In this document: piece by piece, positions 55,295 to 64,000 of the stretch
Numbering within the stretch: the first letter of the stretch is position 1
Layout: each line of letters opens with the position of its first letter
Assembly: GCF_009818105.1 (NCBI RefSeq)
Contig: NZ_CP046564.1
Coordinates: 3,472,001-3,536,000, forward strand
Length of the DNA stretch: 64,000 nucleotides
Direction of reading: 5' to 3'
DNA from: Bacillus sp. N1-1
GTDB lineage: Bacteria > Bacillota > Bacilli > Bacillales > Guptibacillaceae
Made by a program: the position numbers and the translations under genes
The notes under the pieces: generated by a model
The model's input: the letters and a program-made list of their open reading frames with translations, nothing else
What the model was told of the DNA's origin: nothing
Databases searched by the model: none

Positions 55295-55963
55295 TTATCG
55301 TTTATCTATAACTCGCGTTGCTAAATCTCCAGCAATCTGAAGAATCGCAACAATAACCAAAATTAATACGGTCGCAACAAGCGTCACGTCAGGATTGTTT
55401 CTTTGGAAGCCTTCAAGATAAGCGAGGTTCCCAAGTCCACCTGCCCCAACCACACCAGCCATTGCGGTGTAGCTTACAAGTGCAATCGCCGTTACGGTAA
55501 TACCTGAAATGAGTGCTGGCATTGCTTCAGGAAGGAGAACTTTAAAAATGATCTCTCCGTTTGATGCCCCCATTGACTGAGAAGCTTCAATCACTCCTTT
55601 ATCCACTTCACGAAGAGCAATTTCAACCATTCGCGCATAAAATGGTGCCGCACCTGCAATAAGTGCTGGAAGAGCTGCATTCGCTCCAAGCATCGTTCCA
55701 ATAATGTAAACAGAAAGCGGAATGAGTAGAATGATTAAAATGATAAACGGGATCGAGCGGAATAAGTTTACGATTCCAGCAATAATGCTATTTACAAACT
55801 TGTTCTCCCATATGTTTCCCCTTCCGGTTAGAAACAATAGTAGTCCAAGAAGAATACCGAGAATAAACGTTGCTAGCACGGAAATTGCCGTCATGTATGC
55901 TGTTTGAATAGTAGCTTCCCACATCGATTCCCAGTTCACATTAGGAAATAGTGATTCAACCAT
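55295..55963 (-). CDS. metP: Methionine ABC transporter permease MetP (MetI family)
   Basis: Permease of 222 residues with five to six membrane segments and the EAA loop IEASQSMGASNGEIIFKV near residue 140. GGAGGTGATT lies before the ATG, which is within the end of metN (8-nt overlap). Works with MetN and MetQ. Confidence 0.94.
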   Translation of the reverse strand: MVESLFPNVNWESMWEATIQTAYMTAISVLATFILGILLGLLLFLTGRGNIWENKFVNSIIAGIVNLFRSIPFIILIILLIPLSVYIIGTMLGANAALPALIAGAAPFYARMVEIALREVDKGVIEASQSMGASNGEIIFKVLLPEAMPALISGITVTAIALVSYTAMAGVVGAGGLGNLAYLEGFQRNNPDVTLVATVLILVIVAILQIAGDLATRVIDKR

Positions 55964-56978
55964 TCGTAATCACCTCCGCTTCTACACCTTGCTCACGAAC
56001 ATACTTCAGTGCACTTTCAACGACAGTCGGTTCACCTTTAAGAAAGACAGATAGTTTACCATAAGGACCATCTTGCGTATGAGAGATTTTTCCTTGAATA
56101 ATGTTTACTTCAATGTCAAACTGACGAATCAACTCGGTTACAAGTGGTGACCCTGTTTTCCCTTTGAGGAACGTAAACTGGACGAGTTCGCCGTCCTGGC
56201 TTGCTGCTAGATGTGCAATCGATTCCTTCATTTCTTCAGGCTCACTTAACTGATTCACGAAATCTTTTGTTATTTCTTCTTGCGGATGATGAAAGACTTC
56301 AAGTACTGAACCGTTCTCAACTACTCTACCGTTCTCCATCACTGCCACTCGGTGACAAATTTTGCGAATAACGTGCATTTCATGGGTAATCAAGACAATA
56401 GTTAAACCAAGTTTCTGGTTAATTTCTGTCAGAAGTTCGAGAATGCTATCCGTTGTTTTAGGATCTAGAGCAGATGTTGCTTCATCACAAAGCAATACCT
56501 TAGGGTTATTCGCAAGCGCTCGCGCAATACCAACCCGCTGCTTTTGTCCCCCACTTAGCTGTGATGGATAAGCTGCTTCTCGTCCTTCAAGTCCAACAAG
56601 CTTAATTAACTCATCGACACGCTTCATTCGTTTCTCTTTGGAAACACCTGATATTTCGAGTGGAAACGCGATGTTGTCACGTACCGTCCTTGACCAAAGA
56701 ATATTAAAGTGCTGGAAGATCATTCCGATTTCCTGTCTTGCCGCACGTAGATCTTTTCCTTTAAGAGAGGATAAATTATTTCCTGCCACCGTGACCGTAC
56801 CGTCCGTCGGTCTCTCAAGAAGGTTGAGCATCCGAATTAGCGTACTTTTACCGGCACCGCTGTATCCGATAACACCGAATATTTCCCCTTTTTTCACTGA
56901 AAGGTTAACATCCTTAACGGCCTCTACCTTTCCAGACTTCGAAAAGAAGGTTTTATTAATGCCTTTAAGCTCAATCAC
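55956..56978 (-). CDS. metN: Methionine ABC transporter ATPase MetN
   Basis: ATPase of 340 residues. Walker A GYSGAGKST (about 38), signature LSGGQKQR (about 140), Walker B VLLCDEATSALD (about 160) and His switch are all present. C-terminal NIL domain (about 262-340), which senses methionine in the E. coli homologue, is intact. The start is GTG 56978 (IELKGINKTF), where homologues begin; the earlier GTG overlaps the AAAGGA. First gene after the SAM riboswitch. Confidence 0.95.
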   Translation of the reverse strand: MIELKGINKTFFSKSGKVEAVKDVNLSVKKGEIFGVIGYSGAGKSTLIRMLNLLERPTDGTVTVAGNNLSSLKGKDLRAARQEIGMIFQHFNILWSRTVRDNIAFPLEISGVSKEKRMKRVDELIKLVGLEGREAAYPSQLSGGQKQRVGIARALANNPKVLLCDEATSALDPKTTDSILELLTEINQKLGLTIVLITHEMHVIRKICHRVAVMENGRVVENGSVLEVFHHPQEEITKDFVNQLSEPEEMKESIAHLAASQDGELVQFTFLKGKTGSPLVTELIRQFDIEVNIIQGKISHTQDGPYGKLSVFLKGEPTVVESALKYVREQGVEAEVITNG

Positions 56979-57082
56979 ATGTCTCACATCCTTTATGCAT
57001 TTGCATGTTGTACCAGCTTCCTGAAAAAGGACTTTAGTCCCATGCTTTATTCTTTACCTTTAAGCACTTAAAAAAATGATTT

Positions 57083-57245
57083 AAAAAATGCCCTCCTACT
57101 TTGAGTAGAAAGGCATGTAATCAATCAATGTCTTCCTCTCATTTCTCAAAGCAATCGCTTTGCAGGAATTGGCACCTTTTCAAACGAGTCGTTTGACGGT
57201 TGCCGGGCTTCATAGGGCCAGTCCCTCCACCTCTCTGAATAAGAG
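57083..57245 (-). promoter_or_regulatory. SAM-I riboswitch (S box) with terminator
   Basis: On the minus strand, P1 starts at CTCTTATTCAGAGAGGTGGA, then GGGACTGGCCCTATGAAGCC, CGGCAACC and GGTGCCAATTCC appear in the order of the S box. P1 closes with AATGAGAG at 57136-57143. The downstream hairpin ATGCCTTTCTACT / AGTAGGAGGGCAT followed by six T is the terminator (57085-57115). SAM binding should stop transcription of metNPQ. Confidence 0.95.
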
Positions 57246-57373
57246 ATTATAAAATTAAAATTACTTTACTGTGGTTAAGTGCTAAATTGAATTCTAGCAT
57301 GGTACTTTATGAGTGTCAATTACTGAGCAAAAAGTCACAATAATCAAACATATCCACTATGATTAGCCAAGAG

Positions 57374-57404
57374 AAAACCATCAGCTGATTCGCCTGATGG
57401 TTTT
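57374..57404 (-). terminator. Terminator of the leu operon after ilvA
   Basis: Stem AAACCATCAG / CTGATGGTTT with an 8-nt loop; T-rich end on the minus strand. It overlaps the ilvA stop. Confidence 0.85.
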
Positions 57405-58391
57405 TGCTCGCTGAGAAAGTTGTTTGTAGAGAGATAATTTCTCAAGATCAGCATTTCCTCCACTTACAACAGCGCCAATTTTGCTACCTTCCAACCGGTT
57501 TGATTTGCACAAGACAGCAGCGACAGATGCCGCACCGGCGCCTTCAACAAGTGTTTTATGTCTTTCAAGCATAAAGACGATTGCAGCGGCAATTTCTTCT
57601 TCAGAAACAGTCATCATATCGTCAACGAGTTCTTCGATAATCGGATACGTTCGTTTTCCTGCTTCCTTTACAGAAATGCCATCCGCAATTGATTTTACTG
57701 ATTGAAGAACGAGAGGACCAGTACCTTTAAATCGATTCCATGTCGCAGATGCTTCCGAAGCCTGGACTCCAATGATTTTGACGTGAGGAAAGAACGACTT
57801 TATTGCCAGCGCCATCCCAGCTAATAATCCTCCACCTCCAACGGGAACAAGAATCGTATCTAAGTCAGGACATTGTTGCATCATTTCAAGTGCAACCGTT
57901 CCTTGTCCTGCCATAACAACAGGGTCGTCAAACGCATGAACAAATGTTGCCCCTTTTTCAACACGCTCTTGATCTGCTCCATTAAACGCTTCGTTATAGG
58001 ATTCGCCTTCAAGGACAACCTCTGCTCCATAAGATCGCGTCGCTTCAATTTTACTTGTTGGCGTATGAATCGGCATATAGATCTTCGCCTTGATGCCTCG
58101 CTCTTTAGCAGACAGCGCTACGCCCTGAGCATGGTTACCTGCTGAAGCGGCAACAATTCCTCGAGCGGCTTCAATATCCGTTAGTGAAGCAACCTTGTTG
58201 TAAGCACCACGCAGTTTAAATGAGCCCGTTCGCTGGAGGTTCTCCATCTTCAAAAAGACATCTTTATTTGTAAATCCATTAAGCGTTGTGGATTGCTGAA
58301 GTGGGGTACGGTGAACCGCCTCCAGCAAATTCTCCATTGCTTCTACGACATGAACGTTATATTTCTCCTGGTAATTCCCAACGTCATTCAC
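57381..58391 (-). CDS. ilvA: Threonine dehydratase, short form without regulatory domain
   Basis: PLP enzyme of 336 residues that deaminates threonine to 2-oxobutyrate, the first isoleucine-specific step. The PLP Lys is in GSFKLRGAYNK (about 58) and the glycine-rich VPVGGGGLLAGMA loop near residue 180. The regulatory (ACT-like) domain of biosynthetic IlvA (about 420 residues in B. subtilis) is missing, so feedback by isoleucine may be absent. Last gene of the leu operon. The GTG start overlaps leuD's stop (GTGA), a coupled pair. Confidence 0.88.
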   Translation of the reverse strand: MNDVGNYQEKYNVHVVEAMENLLEAVHRTPLQQSTTLNGFTNKDVFLKMENLQRTGSFKLRGAYNKVASLTDIEAARGIVAASAGNHAQGVALSAKERGIKAKIYMPIHTPTSKIEATRSYGAEVVLEGESYNEAFNGADQERVEKGATFVHAFDDPVVMAGQGTVALEMMQQCPDLDTILVPVGGGGLLAGMALAIKSFFPHVKIIGVQASEASATWNRFKGTGPLVLQSVKSIADGISVKEAGKRTYPIIEELVDDMMTVSEEEIAAAIVFMLERHKTLVEGAGAASVAAVLCKSNRLEGSKIGAVVSGGNADLEKLSLYKQLSQRAKTIRRIS

Positions 58392-58978
58392 TCTCCTACA
58401 AGTTGTTTTTCTTCATACAATTTAATCTTATCTTCGAGGGACAACGTACGAGATACTTCATCCCATCCATTTAACAGCATTTCTTTCCAATAAGGATCAA
58501 TATTGAAAGATGCATGAATGCTTTCTCCATCACGAACTTCCTGTCCACGCAGGTCAACTTGAAGTTCATATCCGTCTTTTGCCTTTTGAAAAAGCTCAGC
58601 GATAACTTCTTGATCAAGCGCAATCGGAAGGATACCATTTTTTACGCAGTTGTTATAAAAAATATCAGCAAAACTTGTCGCTATGATGACACGAAAGCCA
58701 TAATCAAGCAGAGCCCATGGTGCGTGTTCTCTTGAAGATCCACACCCAAAGTTTTTTCCAGCTACGAGAATAGAGGCATGCTGGTATTGCGCTTCGTTTA
58801 AGCTAAAATCTTTACGAGGCTTTCCATCATCATCAAAGCGCCAGTTATAGAAAAGAAATTGACCGAAGCCTTTTCGCTCAATCCTTTTCAAAAACTGCTT
58901 TGGGATAATTTGATCGGTATCAACGTTCACTTGCTCAAGGGGATAAACAATCCCTTTGTATTCATTAATCGGTTCCAG
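58388..58978 (-). CDS. leuD: 3-isopropylmalate dehydratase small subunit LeuD, probable CTG start
   Basis: Small subunit of isopropylmalate isomerase. VNVDTDQIIPKQFLKRI and GKNFGCGSSREHAPWALLDYG are diagnostic. From the first standard start (GTG 58930) it would be 180 residues, lacking the N-terminal strand of the family. Upstream the frame stays open through EPINEYKGIVYPLEQ to a CTG at 58978, which has AAGGAG at 9-nt spacing right after the leuC stop. That gives 196 residues, the normal length, so a CTG start is proposed. Confidence 0.88.
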   Translation of the reverse strand: MEPINEYKGIVYPLEQVNVDTDQIIPKQFLKRIERKGFGQFLFYNWRFDDDGKPRKDFSLNEAQYQHASILVAGKNFGCGSSREHAPWALLDYGFRVIIATSFADIFYNNCVKNGILPIALDQEVIAELFQKAKDGYELQVDLRGQEVRDGESIHASFNIDPYWKEMLLNGWDEVSRTLSLEDKIKLYEEKQLVGE

Positions 58979-58994
58979 GGCGTCTCACTCCTTT

Positions 58995-60407
58995 TTACAT
59001 CACAAGTGGTTTTATTTTTCTAGCATCAGTAAATCGTCCTTCAATAGCAGCAGCTGCAGCCATTGCTGGGCTTACAAGGTGTGTTCTAGAACCATTCCCC
59101 TGACGTCCTTCAAAATTGCGATTAGACGTAGACGCACAGCGCTCTCCCGGAGGAACAATATCATCATTCATCGCGAGACACATGCTACACCCTGCTTCTC
59201 GCCACTCAAACCCAGCTTCCTGAAACACCTGATCAAGCCCTTCCGCTTCAGCTGCGTCCTTGACCGATTTAGAGCCAGGTACAACTAGCGCTGTAACACT
59301 TTCATGGACTTTTCGACCACGAACAATTTCAGCCGCAGCTCGCAAATCACTTAATCGTGAATTCGTACACGATCCGATAAAGACATATTGAATCGCAATG
59401 TTTTGAATCTGGGTACCCGGTTTAAGATCCATATAAGCAAGGGCCTGTTTGATTGCTTTTTGGTCACCTGGATCTTCGTATTCTTCAGGGAAAGGTACTC
59501 GAGCATAGACAGAAGACCCCATCGAAGGATTCGTTCCCCACGTCACTTGTGGTTCAATTTCTTCAGCGCCAATTTCCAGCACTTCATCATAAGTTGCACC
59601 TGGATCAGTTGCAAGCTCTTTCCACTCAGCGACTACTTCATTGAACGCTTCGTTTGCTGGAACATGTCTCTTCCCTTTTAAATAGGAAAAAGTCGTTTCA
59701 TCAGGACTAATAAGTCCCGCTTTTGCACCAGCTTCAATGGACATATTACAAACGGTCATCCGCTCTTCCATTGACATGTTTCGAATCGCTTCACCCGTAT
59801 ACTCAACTACTGCTCCAGTTCCTGCATTTACACCAAACTTGGCAATAACGGCAAGAATTAAGTCTTTAGCCGTTACTCCAGCACCAAGACGGCCGTTTAC
59901 GCGTATTTCAATGGTTTTCGGGCGCGATTGCCAGAGCGTTTGTGTTGAAAGAACATGCTCTACTTCGCTCGTTCCGATCCCAAAGGCTAGAGCACCAAAC
60001 GCGCCATGTGTTGAAGTATGGCTATCTCCACAAACAATGGTTTTTCCTGGCTGAGTTAAGCCAAGCTCAGGACCGATAACGTGCACTATTCCCTGATCAG
60101 GGTGATTAATATCTGCAATTTCCACACCGAACTCGTTGCAATTCTCTTCTAGCTTCTCCATTTGCACTTTGGATACCGGGTCATTAATAATATGACGTGC
60201 AATTGTAGGCACGTTATGGTCCATCGTCGCAAAGGTTAAATCCGGTCTTCTGACACGTCTATTGTTCATCCGCAGACCTTCAAAGGCCTGCGGAGAAGTG
60301 ACTTCATGAACAAGATGTAAATCAATATACAGGAGATCCGGGCTACCTTCTTCTTCATGCACAACGTGTTTATCCCAAATCTTCTCAATAATTGTTTTCG
60401 GCTCCAC
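58995..60407 (-). CDS. leuC: 3-isopropylmalate dehydratase large subunit LeuC
   Basis: Aconitase-family enzyme of 470 residues with a 4Fe-4S cluster. Cluster cysteines are in IGSCTNSR (about 345) and the CSMC pair (about 405). [20 protein letters not shown] is the substrate-loop signature. GTG 60407 is favoured as start because AAAGGAGG is 6 nt upstream; the ATG at 60413 touches the ribosome site. Works with LeuD, which follows after 16 nt. Confidence 0.96.
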   Translation of the reverse strand: MEPKTIIEKIWDKHVVHEEEGSPDLLYIDLHLVHEVTSPQAFEGLRMNNRRVRRPDLTFATMDHNVPTIARHIINDPVSKVQMEKLEENCNEFGVEIADINHPDQGIVHVIGPELGLTQPGKTIVCGDSHTSTHGAFGALAFGIGTSEVEHVLSTQTLWQSRPKTIEIRVNGRLGAGVTAKDLILAVIAKFGVNAGTGAVVEYTGEAIRNMSMEERMTVCNMSIEAGAKAGLISPDETTFSYLKGKRHVPANEAFNEVVAEWKELATDPGATYDEVLEIGAEEIEPQVTWGTNPSMGSSVYARVPFPEEYEDPGDQKAIKQALAYMDLKPGTQIQNIAIQYVFIGSCTNSRLSDLRAAAEIVRGRKVHESVTALVVPGSKSVKDAAEAEGLDQVFQEAGFEWREAGCSMCLAMNDDIVPPGERCASTSNRNFEGRQGNGSRTHLVSPAMAAAAAIEGRFTDARKIKPLVM

Positions 60408-60434
60408 ACCCATCCTCCTTTTACCTATTTGCCA

Positions 60435-61541
60435 TTAAGCGTATGCTTCCATGATGCCTGCCGTAGCACCCGCTTCTTCTAATTGATAAATCACTTTCTT
60501 CACCATCGCGTCTGTTCCGAGTGCCTTCGTTCCACTACTTGCTAAATCACTCGTATAATAGCCTGCATCAAGTACTTCCTTCACGGCCTTTTCGATGGCA
60601 TCCGCTTCTTCAGTCATATCGAATGAATACTTCAGCATCATCGCTCCCGATAACATCATAGCAAGTGGATTCGCAATGTTCTTCCCAGCAATATCCGGTG
60701 CTGAACCGTGAACGGGCTCATACATGCCAAATCCATCACTGCGAAGACTTGCGGATGGGAGCATACCAAGTGATCCTGTAATCATGGATGCTTCATCGCT
60801 TAAAATATCGCCAAATAGATTTTCTGTTACAATCACATCAAAATGAGCTGGGTTTTGAACCATCTTCATTGCTGCCGCATCGACCAGCATATGTTCCACT
60901 TCAACATCCGGATAAGCGAGTGCTTTTTCTTCTACAACTTCTCTCCACATTCGGCTTGATTCTAGAACGTTCGCTTTATCGACGCTTGTTAGCTTCTTAT
61001 TTCGCTTCCGTGCTGCCTCGAACCCCTGATCAACAATTCGCTCAATTTCATCCCTTGTATAATGAAGGGTATCGACCACTTCTTTCCCATTGTTACGACG
61101 CTCGCTTGGTGTACCAAAATACAATCCACCTGTTAATTCACGAACAATCAACAGATCCACGCCCTTGATCCGATCTGGCTTAAGAGGGGAAGCATCAATT
61201 AAACTGTCAAATGCCGTTACAGGACGAAGATTTGCAAACAAGCCTAGCTCTTTACGAATTCCAAGAAGACCTCGTTCAGGACGAAGGTGACCGGGAAGGT
61301 TTTCCCACTTTGGCCCACCGACTGCACCAAGAAGAACAGCATCACTCTTTTTACAGATGCTTAACGTTTCTTCGGGTAAAGGCATACCATCTTGATCAAT
61401 GGCCGCCCCTCCGATTCTTGCAAAGTGAAATTCAAACGTATGGCCAAATCGATCTGCCACGGCATTCAGAACTTTCATCGTTCCTTCCATTACTTCTTTG
61501 CCAATGCCATCACCTGGTAATACCGCAACTTTTCTCTTCAT
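60435..61541 (-). CDS. leuB: 3-isopropylmalate dehydrogenase LeuB
   Basis: NAD-dependent beta-decarboxylating dehydrogenase of 368 residues. AVLPGDGIGKEVMEG at the N-terminus, LLIVRELTGGLYFG near residue 130, the metal Asp motif GDILSDEASMITGSLGMLPSAS near residue 243 and EPVHGSAPDIAGKNIANP near 275 identify it. GGGAGG precedes the ATG. Gene 2 of leuABCD. Confidence 0.97.
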   Translation of the reverse strand: MKRKVAVLPGDGIGKEVMEGTMKVLNAVADRFGHTFEFHFARIGGAAIDQDGMPLPEETLSICKKSDAVLLGAVGGPKWENLPGHLRPERGLLGIRKELGLFANLRPVTAFDSLIDASPLKPDRIKGVDLLIVRELTGGLYFGTPSERRNNGKEVVDTLHYTRDEIERIVDQGFEAARKRNKKLTSVDKANVLESSRMWREVVEEKALAYPDVEVEHMLVDAAAMKMVQNPAHFDVIVTENLFGDILSDEASMITGSLGMLPSASLRSDGFGMYEPVHGSAPDIAGKNIANPLAMMLSGAMMLKYSFDMTEEADAIEKAVKEVLDAGYYTSDLASSGTKALGTDAMVKKVIYQLEEAGATAGIMEAYA

Positions 61542-61557
61542 CCTTCTAACCTCCCTG

Positions 61558-64000
<2,443 letters not shown>

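Overview
The window is chromosomal DNA of an endospore-forming member of the Bacillaceae (moderate-to-low GC, strong AGGAGG-type ribosome binding sites, TTG and GTG starts, rho-independent terminators after most units). Gene order closely follows the Bacillus subtilis yui-yum-yut-yun-suf-met segment. Orthologues of yuiH/F/D/C/B/A, yumB/C, yutM, dapF, yutK, yuzB, yutJ, yuzD, yutI, yutH/G/F/E/D/C, lipA, lytH, yunB/C/D/E/F, sufCDSUB and metNPQ come in that order, followed by the leu operon. Sporulation genes (lytH, yunB, yutC, yutH and a cwlC-like amidase) support a spore former. The species cannot be named from sequence alone.

Layout. 1-1.3 kb: end of a molybdate importer (modA partial, modB). 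1.4-6 kb: a membrane protein, a permuted papain-fold protein, a fused amidase-glucosaminidase, a PAS-STAS protein and a sulfite-oxidase-fold molybdoenzyme. 6-14.2 kb: YuiF antiporter, YuiD, a BtuF-like protein, YuiC/B/A, a Nudix hydrolase, NADH dehydrogenase YumB, ferredoxin-NADP reductase YumC and small proteins. 14.4-24.8 kb: an accessory carbohydrate island absent from the B. subtilis order. It has an SDR, two TIM-barrel isomerase/epimerase proteins, two Gfo/Idh/MocA oxidoreductases, a ThuA-like protein, a binding protein with two permeases but no ATPase, and a LacI-type regulator. Matching palindromic operators and a catabolite-repression (cre) site lie inside it. 24.9-38.4 kb: the yut block with Fe-S genes (yutM, nfu), dapF, a nucleoside transporter, lipA and lytH. 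38.5-42.3 kb: a two-component NSS amino acid symporter with its 34-residue subunit, and an NhaC-family transporter behind a lysine riboswitch. 42.3-46.7 kb: yunB-F. 46.9-52.2 kb: sufCDSUB. 52.5-54.4 kb: a 58-residue orphan, an AhpD-like protein and L-lactate dehydrogenase. 54.4-57.3 kb: the methionine importer metNPQ behind a SAM-I riboswitch. 57.4-64 kb: ilvC(partial)-leuA-leuB-leuC-leuD-ilvA.

The most noteworthy unit is the sugar island. Two Gfo/Idh/MocA enzymes plus two TIM-barrel lyase/isomerase-type proteins is the enzyme set expected for oxidation-elimination-hydration-reduction cleavage of a glycoside (as in the levoglucosan Lgd pathway or 3-keto-glycoside catabolism), here with ThuA and a dedicated importer. 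Other points of interest are a CwlC-like amidase fused to a glucosaminidase, a lysine riboswitch that points to lysine as the substrate of an NhaC-family transporter, a probable CTG start for leuD, a 58-residue gene with a possible ATT start, and Rex-, Fur- and CcpA-like sites. No rRNA, tRNA, insertion sequence, prophage or CRISPR array was seen.
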